Source of the DNA: Pseudonocardiales bacterium
Lineage (GTDB): Bacteria > Actinomycetota > Actinomycetes > Mycobacteriales > Pseudonocardiaceae
Length of the DNA stretch: 33,464 nt
Direction: 5' to 3'
NCBI GenBank assembly: GCA_003244245.1
Contig: QHBY01000400.1
Location: 1-33,464, forward strand
Shown: one piece after another, positions 16,422 through 27,689 of the stretch
Numbering within the stretch: position 1 is the first letter of the stretch
Layout of the letters: each line of letters begins with the position of its first letter
Translations under genes and position numbers: made by a program
The notes under the pieces: generated by a model
Told to the model about the DNA's origin: nothing
The model's input: only the letters and a program-made list of their open reading frames with translations
The model's database searches: none

Positions 16422-17939
16422 GTGTCAGAGCGGCAATCCGATCTCGGCCAAGTGTGGAACGAGGTCGTGCGGGAGCTCTCCACCGGGACGCTGTCGCCTC
16501 AGCAACGTGCCTGGATGCGCGTCACCCGCCCAATCGGTCTGTTGGATGGAACCGCGCTGCTAGCGGCTCCAAGCGACTTTGCCAAGGACGCCATCGAACG
16601 GGCCCTGCGCGAACCGATCAGCGCGGCGCTGTCTCGCCATTTGGGTCGCCAGGTGTCGCTCGCGGTGAAGGTCGACCACCCGCTGCCGGTGCCACCGCAG
16701 CTACCACCGCAATTCACCGCACCCGGCGCTGCGGAACCCGACAACTACGGCCGGGACAGCTCGCCGCGGGAGGGGACGGCCGTTGGCACCGTTACCGACT
16801 CTGGTGGGCACAGTGAGAAGGAGGCCGCGTTGGCAACCGTGAACGAGATTCTGCCGACTTTCGCCGGCCCGGCGGCTGCGGCATCGACCCGGCCACCAAG
16901 GTCGCAGACCAAGCTCAACGAGAAGTACACCTTCGATACCTTTGTCATCGGCGCGTCCAACCGCTTCGCGCACGCCGCCGCGGTGGCAGTGTCGGAGGCA
17001 CCGGCGCGCGCTTACAACCCGCTGTTCGTCTGGGGCGAGTCGGGGTTGGGTAAGACACACCTGCTGCACGCCGTCGGGCACTATGCGGAGCGGCTGTTCC
17101 CCGGCATGCGAGTTCGGTACGTCTCTACCGAAGAGTTCACCAACGACTTCATCAACTCCTTGCGCGACGACCGCAAGGTGGCCTTCCAGCGCCGTTATCG
17201 CGACGTCGACGTGCTGCTCGTCGACGACATCCAGTTCTTGGAGGGCAAGGAAGGTACCCAAGAGGAGTTCTTCCACACCTTCAACACCCTGCACAACGCG
17301 AACAAACAGATCGTGATCTCCTCCGACCGTCCGCCCAAGGGGCTGGGCACCCTGGAGGACCGGTTGCGCACCCGCTTCGAGTGGGGCCTGATCACCGACA
17401 TCCAGCCACCCGAGCTGGAGACCCGGATCGCGATCCTGCGCAAGAAGGCCGCCGGCGACCGGTTGGCCGCGCCCGATGAGGTGCTGGAGTTCATCGCCGC
17501 CCGGATCGAACGCAACATCCGCGAGCTGGAGGGAGCGCTGATCCGGGTGACCGCATTCGCCTCGCTGAACCGCCAGCCGGTCGACAACCAGCTCGCTGAG
17601 ATCGTGCTGCGCGACCTCATCCCCGACGACCAGGCCCACGAGATCGGCGCACCCAACATCATGGCGGTGACCGCGGAGTTCTTCGGGCTCACCATGGACG
17701 ACATGTGCGGGCCAGGCAAGACCAAGCACGTCGCGCAGGCCCGGCAGATCGCCATGTACCTGTGCCGCGAGCTGACTGATCTATCGTTACCCAGGATCGG
17801 TCAGATTTTCGGCGGCCGCGACCACACCACGGTAATGCACGCGGATCGCAAGATCCGCAAAGAGATGGCTGAACGCCGCCGCACCTACGATCAGGTGCAG
17901 GAACTCACCTCCCGGATCAAGCAGCGCGCCCGCTCCTGA
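16422..17939 (+). CDS. dnaA: Replication initiator DnaA
   Basis: 505 residues from the GTG at 16422 ([16 protein letters not shown]), preceded by GGAAGGGGAG seven bases away; an open frame extends further left but lacks DnaA-like sequence. Domain I spans about 1-90 and a variable linker 90-165. The AAA+ domain has Walker [10 protein letters not shown] (K211), Walker [10 protein letters not shown] and the arginine region LRTRFEWG. Domain IV near the C-terminus contains the DnaA-box-reading signature [12 protein letters not shown] (about 467-478). DnaA-ATP binds DnaA boxes and melts oriC. Intact. The usual downstream gene, dnaN, is absent; a VapBC module follows instead. Confidence 0.97.
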   Translation: MSERQSDLGQVWNEVVRELSTGTLSPQQRAWMRVTRPIGLLDGTALLAAPSDFAKDAIERALREPISAALSRHLGRQVSLAVKVDHPLPVPPQLPPQFTAPGAAEPDNYGRDSSPREGTAVGTVTDSGGHSEKEAALATVNEILPTFAGPAAAASTRPPRSQTKLNEKYTFDTFVIGASNRFAHAAAVAVSEAPARAYNPLFVWGESGLGKTHLLHAVGHYAERLFPGMRVRYVSTEEFTNDFINSLRDDRKVAFQRRYRDVDVLLVDDIQFLEGKEGTQEEFFHTFNTLHNANKQIVISSDRPPKGLGTLEDRLRTRFEWGLITDIQPPELETRIAILRKKAAGDRLAAPDEVLEFIAARIERNIRELEGALIRVTAFASLNRQPVDNQLAEIVLRDLIPDDQAHEIGAPNIMAVTAEFFGLTMDDMCGPGKTKHVAQARQIAMYLCRELTDLSLPRIGQIFGGRDHTTVMHADRKIRKEMAERRRTYDQVQELTSRIKQRARS

Positions 17940-18029
17940 TCGGGGTTCACGGATGCGCTCAGGGTGCGACCCAGGGTCGTAATGGGGGACAACCCTCATG
18001 TGCCTGCCAGCGCGGTCCGGCATTCTCTT

Positions 18030-18086
18030 CTTATCGGTCGACTCCCTGGGCGCCACGCCGGAACGCCCAGGCAGCCGACCGATAAG
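18030..18086. repeat. Long interrupted inverted repeat between dnaA and vapB
   Basis: CTTATCGGTCG (18030-18040) pairs perfectly with 18076-18086. Inside it CCTGGGCG (18045-18052) pairs with 18064-18071. The two stems are separated by a 4x4 internal loop, and the terminal loop has 11 bases. It could terminate dnaA transcription or form an operator near the vapB start (33 bp away). No U-tract is present. Confidence 0.75.
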
Positions 18087-18118
18087 TCTGTCCCACCCCC
18101 TGTACTACCGTTTCAGTC

Positions 18119-18391
18119 ATGGCGCAGCGGCAGAAACGTTCGATCTCCCTCCCGCCCGAGCTGGCAGACGCCATCGAGCGTGCGGCCAGCGCCGAAGGCA
18201 CAACCGTGAGTGGTTGGCTGGTGGACACAGCCGCCCATCGCCTGCGATTGGACGCCGGAAGACGGGCCATCGCCGAATGGGAGGCCGATAACGGGCCACT
18301 GACGGCAGCGGAGCTTGCCGACGGGTTGGCCCGCGCTCGCGCACTGCTGGGGCGATCCGCTGAGGGCCAACCGACGAAGCGATCGGCGTAG
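18119..18391 (+). CDS. Ribbon-helix-helix antitoxin (VapB-like)
   Basis: 90 residues. The N-terminal RSISLPPELADAIERAASAEGTTVSGWL is a typical ribbon-helix-helix DNA-binding fold in which the strand KRSISL contacts the operator. The C-terminal half is acidic/helical and would wrap the toxin. The stop codon abuts the toxin ATG directly (TAGATG). The long inverted repeat upstream could be its operator. It lies where dnaN would be expected, immediately after dnaA. Function is inferred from fold and pairing. Confidence 0.82.
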   Translation: MAQRQKRSISLPPELADAIERAASAEGTTVSGWLVDTAAHRLRLDAGRRAIAEWEADNGPLTAAELADGLARARALLGRSAEGQPTKRSA

Positions 18392-18775
18392 ATGGCTGGC
18401 GTCACCTTCGACACCGGTGCGCTGATCGCCGCTGAGCGTAACGACCGGCGAATGTGGTCTCTGCACGCCGGCTTCCTCGCCGAAGAAGTCGCTCCGGTCG
18501 TTCCGGCACCGGTGCTCGCCGAGGCATGGCGAGGAGGGCCAGGGCAGGCGAACCTGGTCCGCGTGCTTTCGATGTGCAACCTCGAGTGGATGACAGAGAC
18601 CAGGCTCCGCAAGGTCGGCGTTCTCGCCGGTCAGTCAAACCATGACGACGTCGTGGATGTGACCGTGGCGGAAGGCGCCATCCGCCGCGGTGATGCCGTC
18701 GTCACGTCGAACCGGGAACACATCGACAAGGTGGGGCAAGCTGTCGGCCTCACACTCTGCATAGAAGACGTGTGA
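18392..18775 (+). CDS. PIN-domain toxin (VapC-like ribonuclease)
   Basis: 127 residues, standard VapC size. PIN acidic residues: D7 in TFDTGALIAAE, E44 in VLAEAW, and D86/D89 in HDDVVDVTVAEGA. The last position, usually Asp in TSDxxHI, is Asn here (TSNREHI), as in some active PIN proteins. VapC toxins cut tRNA or rRNA when freed from VapB. Paired with the antitoxin immediately upstream. Target unknown. Confidence 0.82.
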   Translation: MAGVTFDTGALIAAERNDRRMWSLHAGFLAEEVAPVVPAPVLAEAWRGGPGQANLVRVLSMCNLEWMTETRLRKVGVLAGQSNHDDVVDVTVAEGAIRRGDAVVTSNREHIDKVGQAVGLTLCIEDV

Positions 18776-18894
18776 CCCCGAACCCCTGACCGGCCAGCCC
18801 TTAGGCGGCGTAAAAGCTCGCTATGAAACATCCACATGCCTCCTTGGTGGGATAGTTGGGGCCGATGTGGCAGCCCCTTCGCTGGGGTGGACCA

Positions 18895-20361
18895 TCAGTC
18901 GACCGCAGCGTGGGCGCTCGCGACGTCCCGGTCCTCATAGGGCGGCGGGGCACCACCTGGCCGCAGCAGTAGGGCCCCCAGTGCCGCTGCCGTGGCGGCA
19001 AAGGCCGTCCCCAGGATGAAGGCGGCGTGGTAGCCGCCGGTGAGGGCGGGGAGCCGGTCGACGCCAGCGGCCGTCAGTCCTCTGGTGCGGGCATCGGCGA
19101 GGCTGGCGAGCACGGCGAGCCCGAGTGCACCGCCCATCATGAATGAGGTGTTCGCCACCCCCGAGGCGAGACCGGCCTCGCTCGGCTGCACCTCGCTCAT
19201 CGCGGCGAGGAGCACCGGGTTCAACGAAATCCCCATACCGAGGCCGAGTAGGAGCATGCCCGGCAGCACGTCGACGACGTAGGTCCCCCCGACCGGGGCG
19301 CGCGCGAAGAGAGCGAGACTGGCGGCGACGAGAAGCATCCCGATCACCAGCGGCGCCCTGATGCCGAATCGCAAGACGATTCGCTCGGACAGGCCGAGTG
19401 AGAACGCCCCCATGATCAGATTCGCGGGCAGGAAAGCGAGGCCGACCGCGAGCGGGCTGTAGCCGATAACGAGCTGCAGGTAGAGGGCCGACAGGAAGAA
19501 CCAGGCGAACATGGCAGCGGCCCACAGCACTCCGACGGCGTTCGCGGTGGCGAGGCTGCGCAGGCGGAACAGCGCAAGCGGTATGAGCGGCGATACCGCG
19601 CGAGACTCAATGCGCAGGAAGACAGCAAGCAGCGCGACGGCGACGACGAGCAGGCCGATCGTCCGAATCGAAGCCCAGCCCGCGTGGTTGCCGTCCATGA
19701 TCGCGTAGACGGCGATCATGAGAGCCGCGGTCACGGTGACAGAGCCGGCCACGTCGAGCCGTCCGGCGCCCCCTTGACCGGCCGCCGCGGGGAGCAGGAT
19801 GAGGCAGGCAACGGCGACCGCGGCACCGATCGGGATGTTGACCAGGAAGATCCAGTGCCAGTCGAGGGCACCGGTCAACACGCCGCCGAGCAGCACGCCC
19901 ATACTCCCGCCCCCGGCGATGACGAACCCGATGAAGCCCATCGCCTTGGCTCGCTCGGCCGGCTCGGTGAACATAGTCATGATCAACGAGAGGGAGACCA
20001 CCGAGACGACCGCCCCACCGAGGCCCTGGACTGCACGCGCCCCGATCAGGAACTCCTGTGTGCTGGCCAGACCACACGCAAGCGAGGCGCAGGTGAACAC
20101 GGTCAGGCCGATCAAGAACAGGCGACGGTGGCCGAACAAGTCGCCCATCCGCCCGGCAAGAAGCAAGAATCCACCGAAGGTGAGCATGTAGATGTTGACC
20201 ACCCAGGCCAGGGAGGTCTCCGAGAATCCGAGATCCGCGCGGATCGACGGCAACGCGACGTTCACGATCGTGCCGTCGAGAACGATCATCAGACTACCCA
20301 GGCACAGCACCAGCAGCGCCAGCCAACGTCTTCGCTCAACAGTCGCGGTCACTGCGTCCAT
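18895..20361 (-). CDS. DHA2-family MFS multidrug exporter (EmrB/QacA type)
   Basis: 488 residues from the ATG at 20361, chosen because GAGGAG lies six bases upstream; a start at 20436 adds 25 polar residues. Fourteen hydrophobic segments can be followed, as in QacA/EmrB. Motif A, GRMGDLFGHRRLFLIG, lies after TM2, and the motif C-like GPLG-type region is represented by GGSMGVLLGGVLTG in TM5. Such proteins export drugs or cations by proton antiport across the plasma membrane. Transcribed against dnaA and gnd, with a decayed 2H phosphoesterase gene upstream on the same strand. No adjacent TetR gene is present. Substrate unknown. Confidence 0.87.
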   Translation of the reverse strand: MDAVTATVERRRWLALLVLCLGSLMIVLDGTIVNVALPSIRADLGFSETSLAWVVNIYMLTFGGFLLLAGRMGDLFGHRRLFLIGLTVFTCASLACGLASTQEFLIGARAVQGLGGAVVSVVSLSLIMTMFTEPAERAKAMGFIGFVIAGGGSMGVLLGGVLTGALDWHWIFLVNIPIGAAVAVACLILLPAAAGQGGAGRLDVAGSVTVTAALMIAVYAIMDGNHAGWASIRTIGLLVVAVALLAVFLRIESRAVSPLIPLALFRLRSLATANAVGVLWAAAMFAWFFLSALYLQLVIGYSPLAVGLAFLPANLIMGAFSLGLSERIVLRFGIRAPLVIGMLLVAASLALFARAPVGGTYVVDVLPGMLLLGLGMGISLNPVLLAAMSEVQPSEAGLASGVANTSFMMGGALGLAVLASLADARTRGLTAAGVDRLPALTGGYHAAFILGTAFAATAAALGALLLRPGGAPPPYEDRDVASAHAAVD

Positions 20362-20436
20362 CCTCGACTCCTCAAACCCTCGACGATGGTCGGGTGTCCA
20401 CATCATGGCTGACGGGTCTGCCGGGAGTGGAGTCAT

Positions 20437-20965
20437 TTAGCTGGCAGCGGAGTCGCCGAACTCGAACCGGTCCCGCAATATCCACTGGCCCTCGAAGGCC
20501 AGCAGCCACGCTTCGCGCAGCTCAGCGCAGATCGGCAGCTCGGCGGCCACCTCCTGCTCGATCCGCACAGCCATCTGTTCCGAACAGCGCATGGCGATTC
20601 GTCACATGCGGCTCGACATCCCCGTAGACGCCCTCGTAGGGCACCACATCCGGCCACCGGCGCCATGTCCTGGCGATCAGCTCCCTGAGCCGATCGCTCG
20701 GCTCTGGACGCAACGCCACGAACCCGCCGCGCCGGTAGCACTCCACGAAGTCAACCGGGATCGGCACCTGCTCGACGAACAGCTCATGCAACGCAGTGGT
20801 GACGCGCTCGTCGAGCTCGGCCGCGACAACGAACGGATACAGCAGTGACACGGGCGCCGGCAAACCGGCGCGCACGGTCCCCGGGTACCGAGCTCCCACC
20901 GACGCCAGCAGCGCATCCGCCGCCGGTACCGGGATCACCAGACCGGTGCGACCGTGTGTCGGCAT
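20437..20965 (-). pseudogene. 2'-5' RNA ligase-like (2H phosphoesterase) gene, frameshifted
   Basis: From the ATG at 20965 the frame reads MPTHGRTGLVIPVPAAD ... GLPAPVSLLYPFVVAAELDE ... GVYGDVEPHVT. Near 20602 one extra base breaks it; the next frame continues IAMRCSEQMAVRIEQEVAAE and ends DRFEFGDSAAS at TAA 20437-20439. The joined protein has about 175 residues. The second 2H motif HVTIA would be restored by removing one base. The first motif, usually HxT before LLYPF, is PVS, so one catalytic histidine and threonine are lost. Both defects suggest decay. 76 bp upstream of the MFS gene on the same strand. Confidence 0.75.
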
Positions 20966-21115
20966 GGCCCCCCAGACGAGGCCGCTCACTGCGGCCTGCG
21001 TGCGCTGGCGGCCAACCATCTCGTACCGTCGAACGCGTGGCGAGCCGACGAACTGATCGCCGCGTTGAGCGCGCACCACGGTGTGCCCGAAGTTGAGGAA
21101 CTGCGTGAACTGCGC
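20954..21115 (+). other. Coding-like segment of unknown origin beside the origin region
   Basis: Plus-strand sequence reads PDEAAHCGLRALAANHLVP, then AWRADELIAALSAHHGVP and VEELRELRRAKKRQ, with G/C-rich third positions until about 21110, after which the frame runs into the DnaA boxes and loses coding character. It could be the 3' end of a displaced gene or a small protein; it overlaps the start of the 2H gene. No family is recognised and it is not the end of a DnaN. Confidence 0.25.
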
Positions 21116-21149
21116 CGGGCAAAGAAACGTCAAATACAACGGGTAACCG

Positions 21150-21378
21150 ATCTACCCACACCTGAGGACAACTCTGTGGATAACTCAGCGTCGCTGTGCA
21201 TCCCGCGCCGAAGGAACGCAACTGTCCACCGCCGGCCGGTACCCGCCACGAATGACAAAAGGAGCAGTCCACACGGCACCACACCTGCGGACCAGGACAG
21301 ATGGCGGGTGTCCACACCGCCCACAGCACCTACTACTGCTACTGATGTTTTCTCTCAAGGAGAAGATCCAAACATCAG
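21150..21378. other. oriC: Probable replication origin core (oriC)
   Basis: No gene from 21116 to 21468. A perfect DnaA box lies at 21175-21183 (TGTGGATAA, reverse), with weaker boxes at 21152-21160 (CTACCCACA), 21222-21230 (CTGTCCACC), 21265-21273 (CAGTCCACA) and 21308-21316 (GTGTCCACA). The last box is followed by a GC-rich spacer (21317-21329) and by a run of triplets CTACTACTGCTACTGATG (21330-21347). This box / GC-rich / DnaA-trio order is the basal unwinding architecture described for bacterial origins such as that of Bacillus subtilis. The following 30 bp are relatively AT-rich. It lies next to gnd, 3.2 kb from dnaA. Confidence 0.65.
21342..21378. repeat. Inverted repeat in the putative unwinding region
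   Basis: CTGATGTTT (21342-21350) and AAACATCAG (21370-21378) are perfectly complementary. Inside, TTCTC (21350-21354) can pair with GAGAA (21360-21364). It overlaps the end of the trio run. Confidence 0.7.
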
Positions 21379-21468
21379 GCCGGTGGATACCCAGCGCAGC
21401 GGGTGCCCAAACCTGAGCCGTCACACCCGCCGCTACGGTAGGAGTCCGCACTGAATGGAGGATGCGTC

Positions 21469-22365
21469 GTGCAGCTCGGACTCGTTGGACTGGGCAAGAT
21501 GGGTGCCAACATGCGCGACCGCTTGCGGGCTGCAGGCATCGAAGTGCTCGGTTTCGCCCGCAGCGCCGGAGCCCGCGACGTCGCCTCGTTGGCCGAGCTG
21601 GTCGACCGCCTGTCAGCACCCCGCAACGTCTGGATCATGGTGCCTGCCGGCGAAGCGACCCGGGACACGGTGACCCAGCTGGCCGGGTTGCTCGCCGAGG
21701 GTGATCTCCTCGTCGATGGCGGTAACTCGCGTTACACCGAGGACCAGGTGCACGCCGAACTACTCGCCCGCAGCGGCGTCGGGTACCTCGACTGCGGCGT
21801 CTCCGGCGGGGTGTGGGGTAAGGACAACGGTTACGGGTTGATGGTCGGCGGTGCCGTCGAGTCCGTCGAGCGGCTGATGCCGGTGTTCGACGCGCTGCGC
21901 CCGGAAGGGCCCCGAGACGAGGGTTTTGTGCACGCCGGCGACGTCGGCGCCGGGCACTTCGCGAAGATGGTGCACAACGGCGTGGAGTACGGCCTGATGC
22001 AGGCCTACGCAGAGGGCTACGAGCTACTCGAAGCCGCCGATGTGGTCACCGACGTGCCCGCGGTGCTCAAGGCGTGGCGGCGTGGCACGGTGGTCCGCTC
22101 CTGGCTGCTGGATCTGCTGGTGGAGGCCCTGGACAACGATCCGGAGCTGGCACAGCTGCGCGGTTGGGTGGCCGACTCCGGCGAGGGTCGCTGGACGGTC
22201 GAAGAGGCGATCAATCATTCAGTGCCCGCGCCGGTGATCTCCGCGGCGCTGTTCGCCCGGTTCGCCTCCCGGCAGGCCGACTCCCCGGCGATGCGGGCGG
22301 TGGCCGCTTTGCGCCAGCAGTTCGGTGGGCACGCCGTGCAGCAGGCCGGTCCTGAGTCCGGCTAA
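21469..22365 (+). CDS. gnd: 6-phosphogluconate dehydrogenase, short NAD-type
   Basis: 298 residues from the GTG at 21469 with GGAGG eight bases upstream. Decarboxylates 6-phosphogluconate to ribulose 5-phosphate. Landmarks: Rossmann GLGKMGANM at the N-terminus, [12 protein letters not shown], catalytic [12 protein letters not shown] and [10 protein letters not shown] (catalytic lysine and substrate-binding HN), and [13 protein letters not shown] in the C-terminal domain. The ~300-residue form (GndA-like, with a single C-terminal helical domain) is the type found beside recF in Pseudonocardiales. Normally dnaN sits directly before it; here the origin-like region does. recF starts 4 bp after its stop codon. 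Confidence 0.94.
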   Translation: MQLGLVGLGKMGANMRDRLRAAGIEVLGFARSAGARDVASLAELVDRLSAPRNVWIMVPAGEATRDTVTQLAGLLAEGDLLVDGGNSRYTEDQVHAELLARSGVGYLDCGVSGGVWGKDNGYGLMVGGAVESVERLMPVFDALRPEGPRDEGFVHAGDVGAGHFAKMVHNGVEYGLMQAYAEGYELLEAADVVTDVPAVLKAWRRGTVVRSWLLDLLVEALDNDPELAQLRGWVADSGEGRWTVEEAINHSVPAPVISAALFARFASRQADSPAMRAVAALRQQFGGHAVQQAGPESG

Positions 22366-22369
22366 CCCG

Positions 22370-23510
22370 GTGTACGTCCGGCAGCTAGAAGTCACCGATT
22401 TCCGCTCCTGGGAGCACGCCGAACTCGAGCTGGAACCCGGCGTCGCGGTCCTGATCGGCGCCAACGGGCAGGGCAAGACGAACCTGATCGAAGCGCTGAG
22501 CTACCTGTCCACACTCGGTTCGCACCGGGTGTCCACCGATGCGCCGCTGGTACGCCACGGCGCGCAGCGGGCCATCGTCCGCACCGCGGTGGTGCACGCC
22601 GGCCGGGAGCTGACCGTGGAGCTGGAGATCTCCCCCGGGCGAGCCAACCGGGCCCGGCTCAACCGTAGCCCGGTGCCGCGGCCCCGGGAGGTGCTCGGAG
22701 TACTGCGTAGCGTCCTGTTCGCACCGGAGGACCTGGCGCTGGTCCGCGGTGACCCAGCGCAGCGCCGCCGGTTCCTCGACGACTTGCTGGTCTTACGCGC
22801 GCCGCGGCTGGCCGGTGTGCAAGCCGACTACGACAAGGTGCTGCGCCAGCGCGTCGCGTTGCTCAAGTCTGCCGGCGCGGCGCGCCGGTCCGGCGGCGGC
22901 GCGGCTGATCTGCGCACGTTGGACGTCTGGGACGGTCACCTCGCCCGGCACGGCGCGGAGCTGCTCGGGGCCCGGCTGGACCTGCTCGTCGAGCTGGCGC
23001 CTTACGTTCGCGCCGCCTACCGCGCGGTCGCTCCGGAGTCGGCTACGGCCGAGCTCGAGTACCGCAGCAGCTTGGGTGACGCGTTGCCAGCGGCGGCGCA
23101 GGACACTGGCAAGGCGGATGTCGACCTGCTGGAGGTGGCGATGCTGGCGCAGCTGGCCCACGTGCGGGCAGCCGAGGTCGAACGCGGGGTCTGCCTGGTC
23201 GGGCCGCACCGTGACGACCTGGAGCTCAGCCTGGGCGGCTTGCCGGGCAAGGGGTACGCCAGCCATGGCGAGTCGTGGTCCTTCGCGCTGGCCTTGCGGC
23301 TGGGCAGCTACCAGTTGCTGCGCTGCGACGGTGCCGAGCCGGTGCTGTTGCTCGACGACGTCTTCGCTGAGCTGGACACCCGCCGGCGGGCCCGGCTGGC
23401 CGAGGTCGCACTGGCTGCCGAGCAGGTGGTGGTCACCGCCGCGGTGCCTGCCGATGTCCCCGAGGAACTCCGCGGGATCCGGTTCGACATCTACGGGGGG
23501 GAGGTGCGCC

Positions 23511-23521
<11 letters not shown>
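22370..23521 (+). CDS. recF: DNA replication/repair protein RecF
   Basis: 383 residues from the GTG at 22370 ([14 protein letters not shown]), the typical RecF N-terminus; earlier in-frame starts fall inside gnd. SMC-like ATPase that helps load RecA at gaps with RecO and RecR. Walker [15 protein letters not shown] (about 33-46), signature region [15 protein letters not shown] and Walker [14 protein letters not shown] are all present. Four bases after gnd, and its last 11 bases overlap the DUF721 gene, so the genes form one operon. Confidence 0.96.
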
Positions 23522-26325
<2,804 letters not shown>

Positions 26326-26332
26326 CCGGGCT

Positions 26333-26405
26333 CGAACCGCCATTCGGCTCCGAACCGCGCTGCGCTTGGTGTTCGAAACCGCCGTTCGGCTCCGAACCGC
26401 GGTGC
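26333..26405 (+). repeat. Imperfect 31-bp direct repeat after gyrB
   Basis: Copies at 26333-26363 and 26374-26405 share CGAA(A)CCGCC, then TTCGGCTCCGAACCGCG, differing at about three positions. They begin 7 bp after the gyrB stop and fill the gap to the Uma2 gene. They mark the left edge of the accessory block that splits gyrB from gyrA. Confidence 0.8.
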
Positions 26406-26441
26406 AGAGCTGCAAGACTGGTCGGAACGTGAGGAGACGCT

Positions 26442-27026
26442 GTGACAGCTGTGCCCGAGCTGCCGGGCCACCTGCTGACTGTTGAGGCGTACGCGGCGCT
26501 CGGCGAGGACGACCGCTACCGCTCGGAGCTGCAGGAGGGCAACCTGGTCATGTCGCCGAGCCCGGCACCGGACCACATGATCGCCATGGGGGAGCTGTTC
26601 GCGCAGTTGCGCCAGGAGCTACCCGCTGGCCTGCTGGCGATCCTCGATGTGGATGTCGACCTGGAACTCGCCCCGCGCGGTGAGCCGGGGTTCGTCCGCC
26701 GGCCAGACCTGGTGGTCGTGCCGCGGTCGGCCGTCGACCGCATCCGCCGTGACGGAGGCATCCTGCGCGCCAGCGACACGCTGGTCATCGTGGAAATCGT
26801 CTCTCCAGGTTCACGCCGCACCGACCACGTGATCAAGCGCGGCGAGTACGCCGACGCCGGCATCCCGCACTACTGGATCGTGGACCTCGACAGACCCGTG
26901 ACGTTGATCGACTGCCACCTCGCCGCACCATTCGGCTACCAGGACCCCGGCCCCGTCACCGGTCGGTTCGTCACGACCGAGCCCTTCCAAGTGGGTTTGA
27001 GCCTGGAGGGTCTTTTTCCGGGCTGA
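26442..27026 (+). CDS. Uma2-family (DUF820) PD-(D/E)XK endonuclease-like protein
   Basis: 194 residues from a GTG preceded by GAGGAG. The Uma2 fold is clear: LTVEAYAAL and RSELQEGNLVMSPSPAPDHM at the N-terminus, then nuclease residues D89 (RRPDLVVV), E118 in VEIVSPGS and K132 (IKRGEYADAGIPHYWIVD). Uma2 proteins are abundant in cyanobacteria and actinomycetes, are predicted nucleases, and often occur as scattered single genes. Biological role unknown. First gene of the accessory block after gyrB; converges with the VapC-like gene. Confidence 0.85.
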   Translation: MTAVPELPGHLLTVEAYAALGEDDRYRSELQEGNLVMSPSPAPDHMIAMGELFAQLRQELPAGLLAILDVDVDLELAPRGEPGFVRRPDLVVVPRSAVDRIRRDGGILRASDTLVIVEIVSPGSRRTDHVIKRGEYADAGIPHYWIVDLDRPVTLIDCHLAAPFGYQDPGPVTGRFVTTEPFQVGLSLEGLFPG

Positions 27027-27035
27027 GCGTCCGGG

Positions 27036-27428
27036 TCAGGTACTTGGGGCCCATTCCTCCACGGTGAGTTCGGGCATCGGGAAGTCCTTGGCGTTGCCGG
27101 TGGCCAGTCGTGCGCCGATCCCGGCGGTGACCGCGCCGATCAAGCAGTCGGCCTGGTGCAGGGTGATACCGCGGGCCGCGTGCTGGCGTCGCCAGGCTCC
27201 GGCTCGTCGGGCATCGGGTTCTCGCACCGGGAGCACTCGGATCGCGGTGAACAAGGCGTCGGCCACGGACTTCTCACTCGGTCGCAACCCGCGGATGATC
27301 TCCTCGACGTTGACTGCGGTGGTGAGAAGTACCTCGCGCCGGGTGACGAGCTCGCGCAGCCGCGTTGCGGCCGGCCGTCCTCGCAGTGCGTCGATGAGCA
27401 CGGTGGTGTCTAGGACCAGAGCGCACAT
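27036..27428 (-). CDS. PIN-domain toxin (VapC-like), second module
   Basis: 130 residues from the ATG at 27428, which overlaps the antitoxin stop (TGATG). PIN features: D7 in LVLDTTVLIDALRG, E42/E43 in NVEEIIRG, D94 in HQADCLIGA and N112/D115 in TGNAKDFPMP. Predicted ribonuclease toxin. The remaining upstream frame (to 27473) lies inside the antitoxin gene and is not used. Different subfamily from the VapC near dnaA, so the two modules were probably acquired separately. Confidence 0.85.
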   Translation of the reverse strand: MCALVLDTTVLIDALRGRPAATRLRELVTRREVLLTTAVNVEEIIRGLRPSEKSVADALFTAIRVLPVREPDARRAGAWRRQHAARGITLHQADCLIGAVTAGIGARLATGNAKDFPMPELTVEEWAPST

Positions 27429-27667
27429 CAGCCGGCGAGCTGCCTTCGATCGGCGCGCTGAGCGCGGACCCACGTTGCGGGGTCGGTGTCCCAGTCGTGC
27501 CCGGAATCCGAGATGGATCCCAATGCCCCTTCCAGCGCCTCGGAGCGTGCGTGCTCGTCGAGGGCACGGCGTACTGCTCTGGCGATGAAGCTGCTCCGCT
27601 CTCGCGCGCCGCAGATACGGTCGAGTCCCTCGACCAGAGCGTCATCGAGCGTGATGTGCAGACGCAT
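27428..27667 (-). CDS. Ribbon-helix-helix antitoxin (VapB-like), second module
   Basis: 79 residues from the ATG at 27667 (MRLHITLDDALVEGLDRICG ... RSSFIARAVRRALDEHA), a CopG/MetJ-like DNA-binding domain, with an acidic tail (DSGHDWDTDPATW) of the kind that binds VapC. A TATCCT -10-like element lies just upstream on the minus strand, suggesting a nearly leaderless message. Immediately precedes and overlaps the toxin gene. The upstream gene is divergent only 22 bp away. Confidence 0.83.
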   Translation of the reverse strand: MRLHITLDDALVEGLDRICGARERSSFIARAVRRALDEHARSEALEGALGSISDSGHDWDTDPATWVRAQRADRRQLAG

Positions 27668-27689
27668 GGCCACAGGATAGCCCACAACG

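Noticed and set aside
16701-17729. 342-codon minus-strand frame
   Set aside because: Antisense shadow of dnaA.
20954-21454. 167-codon plus-strand frame considered as a new gene spanning the origin region
   Set aside because: Its second half is DnaA boxes and trios with no coding character; only the first ~160 bases look coding.
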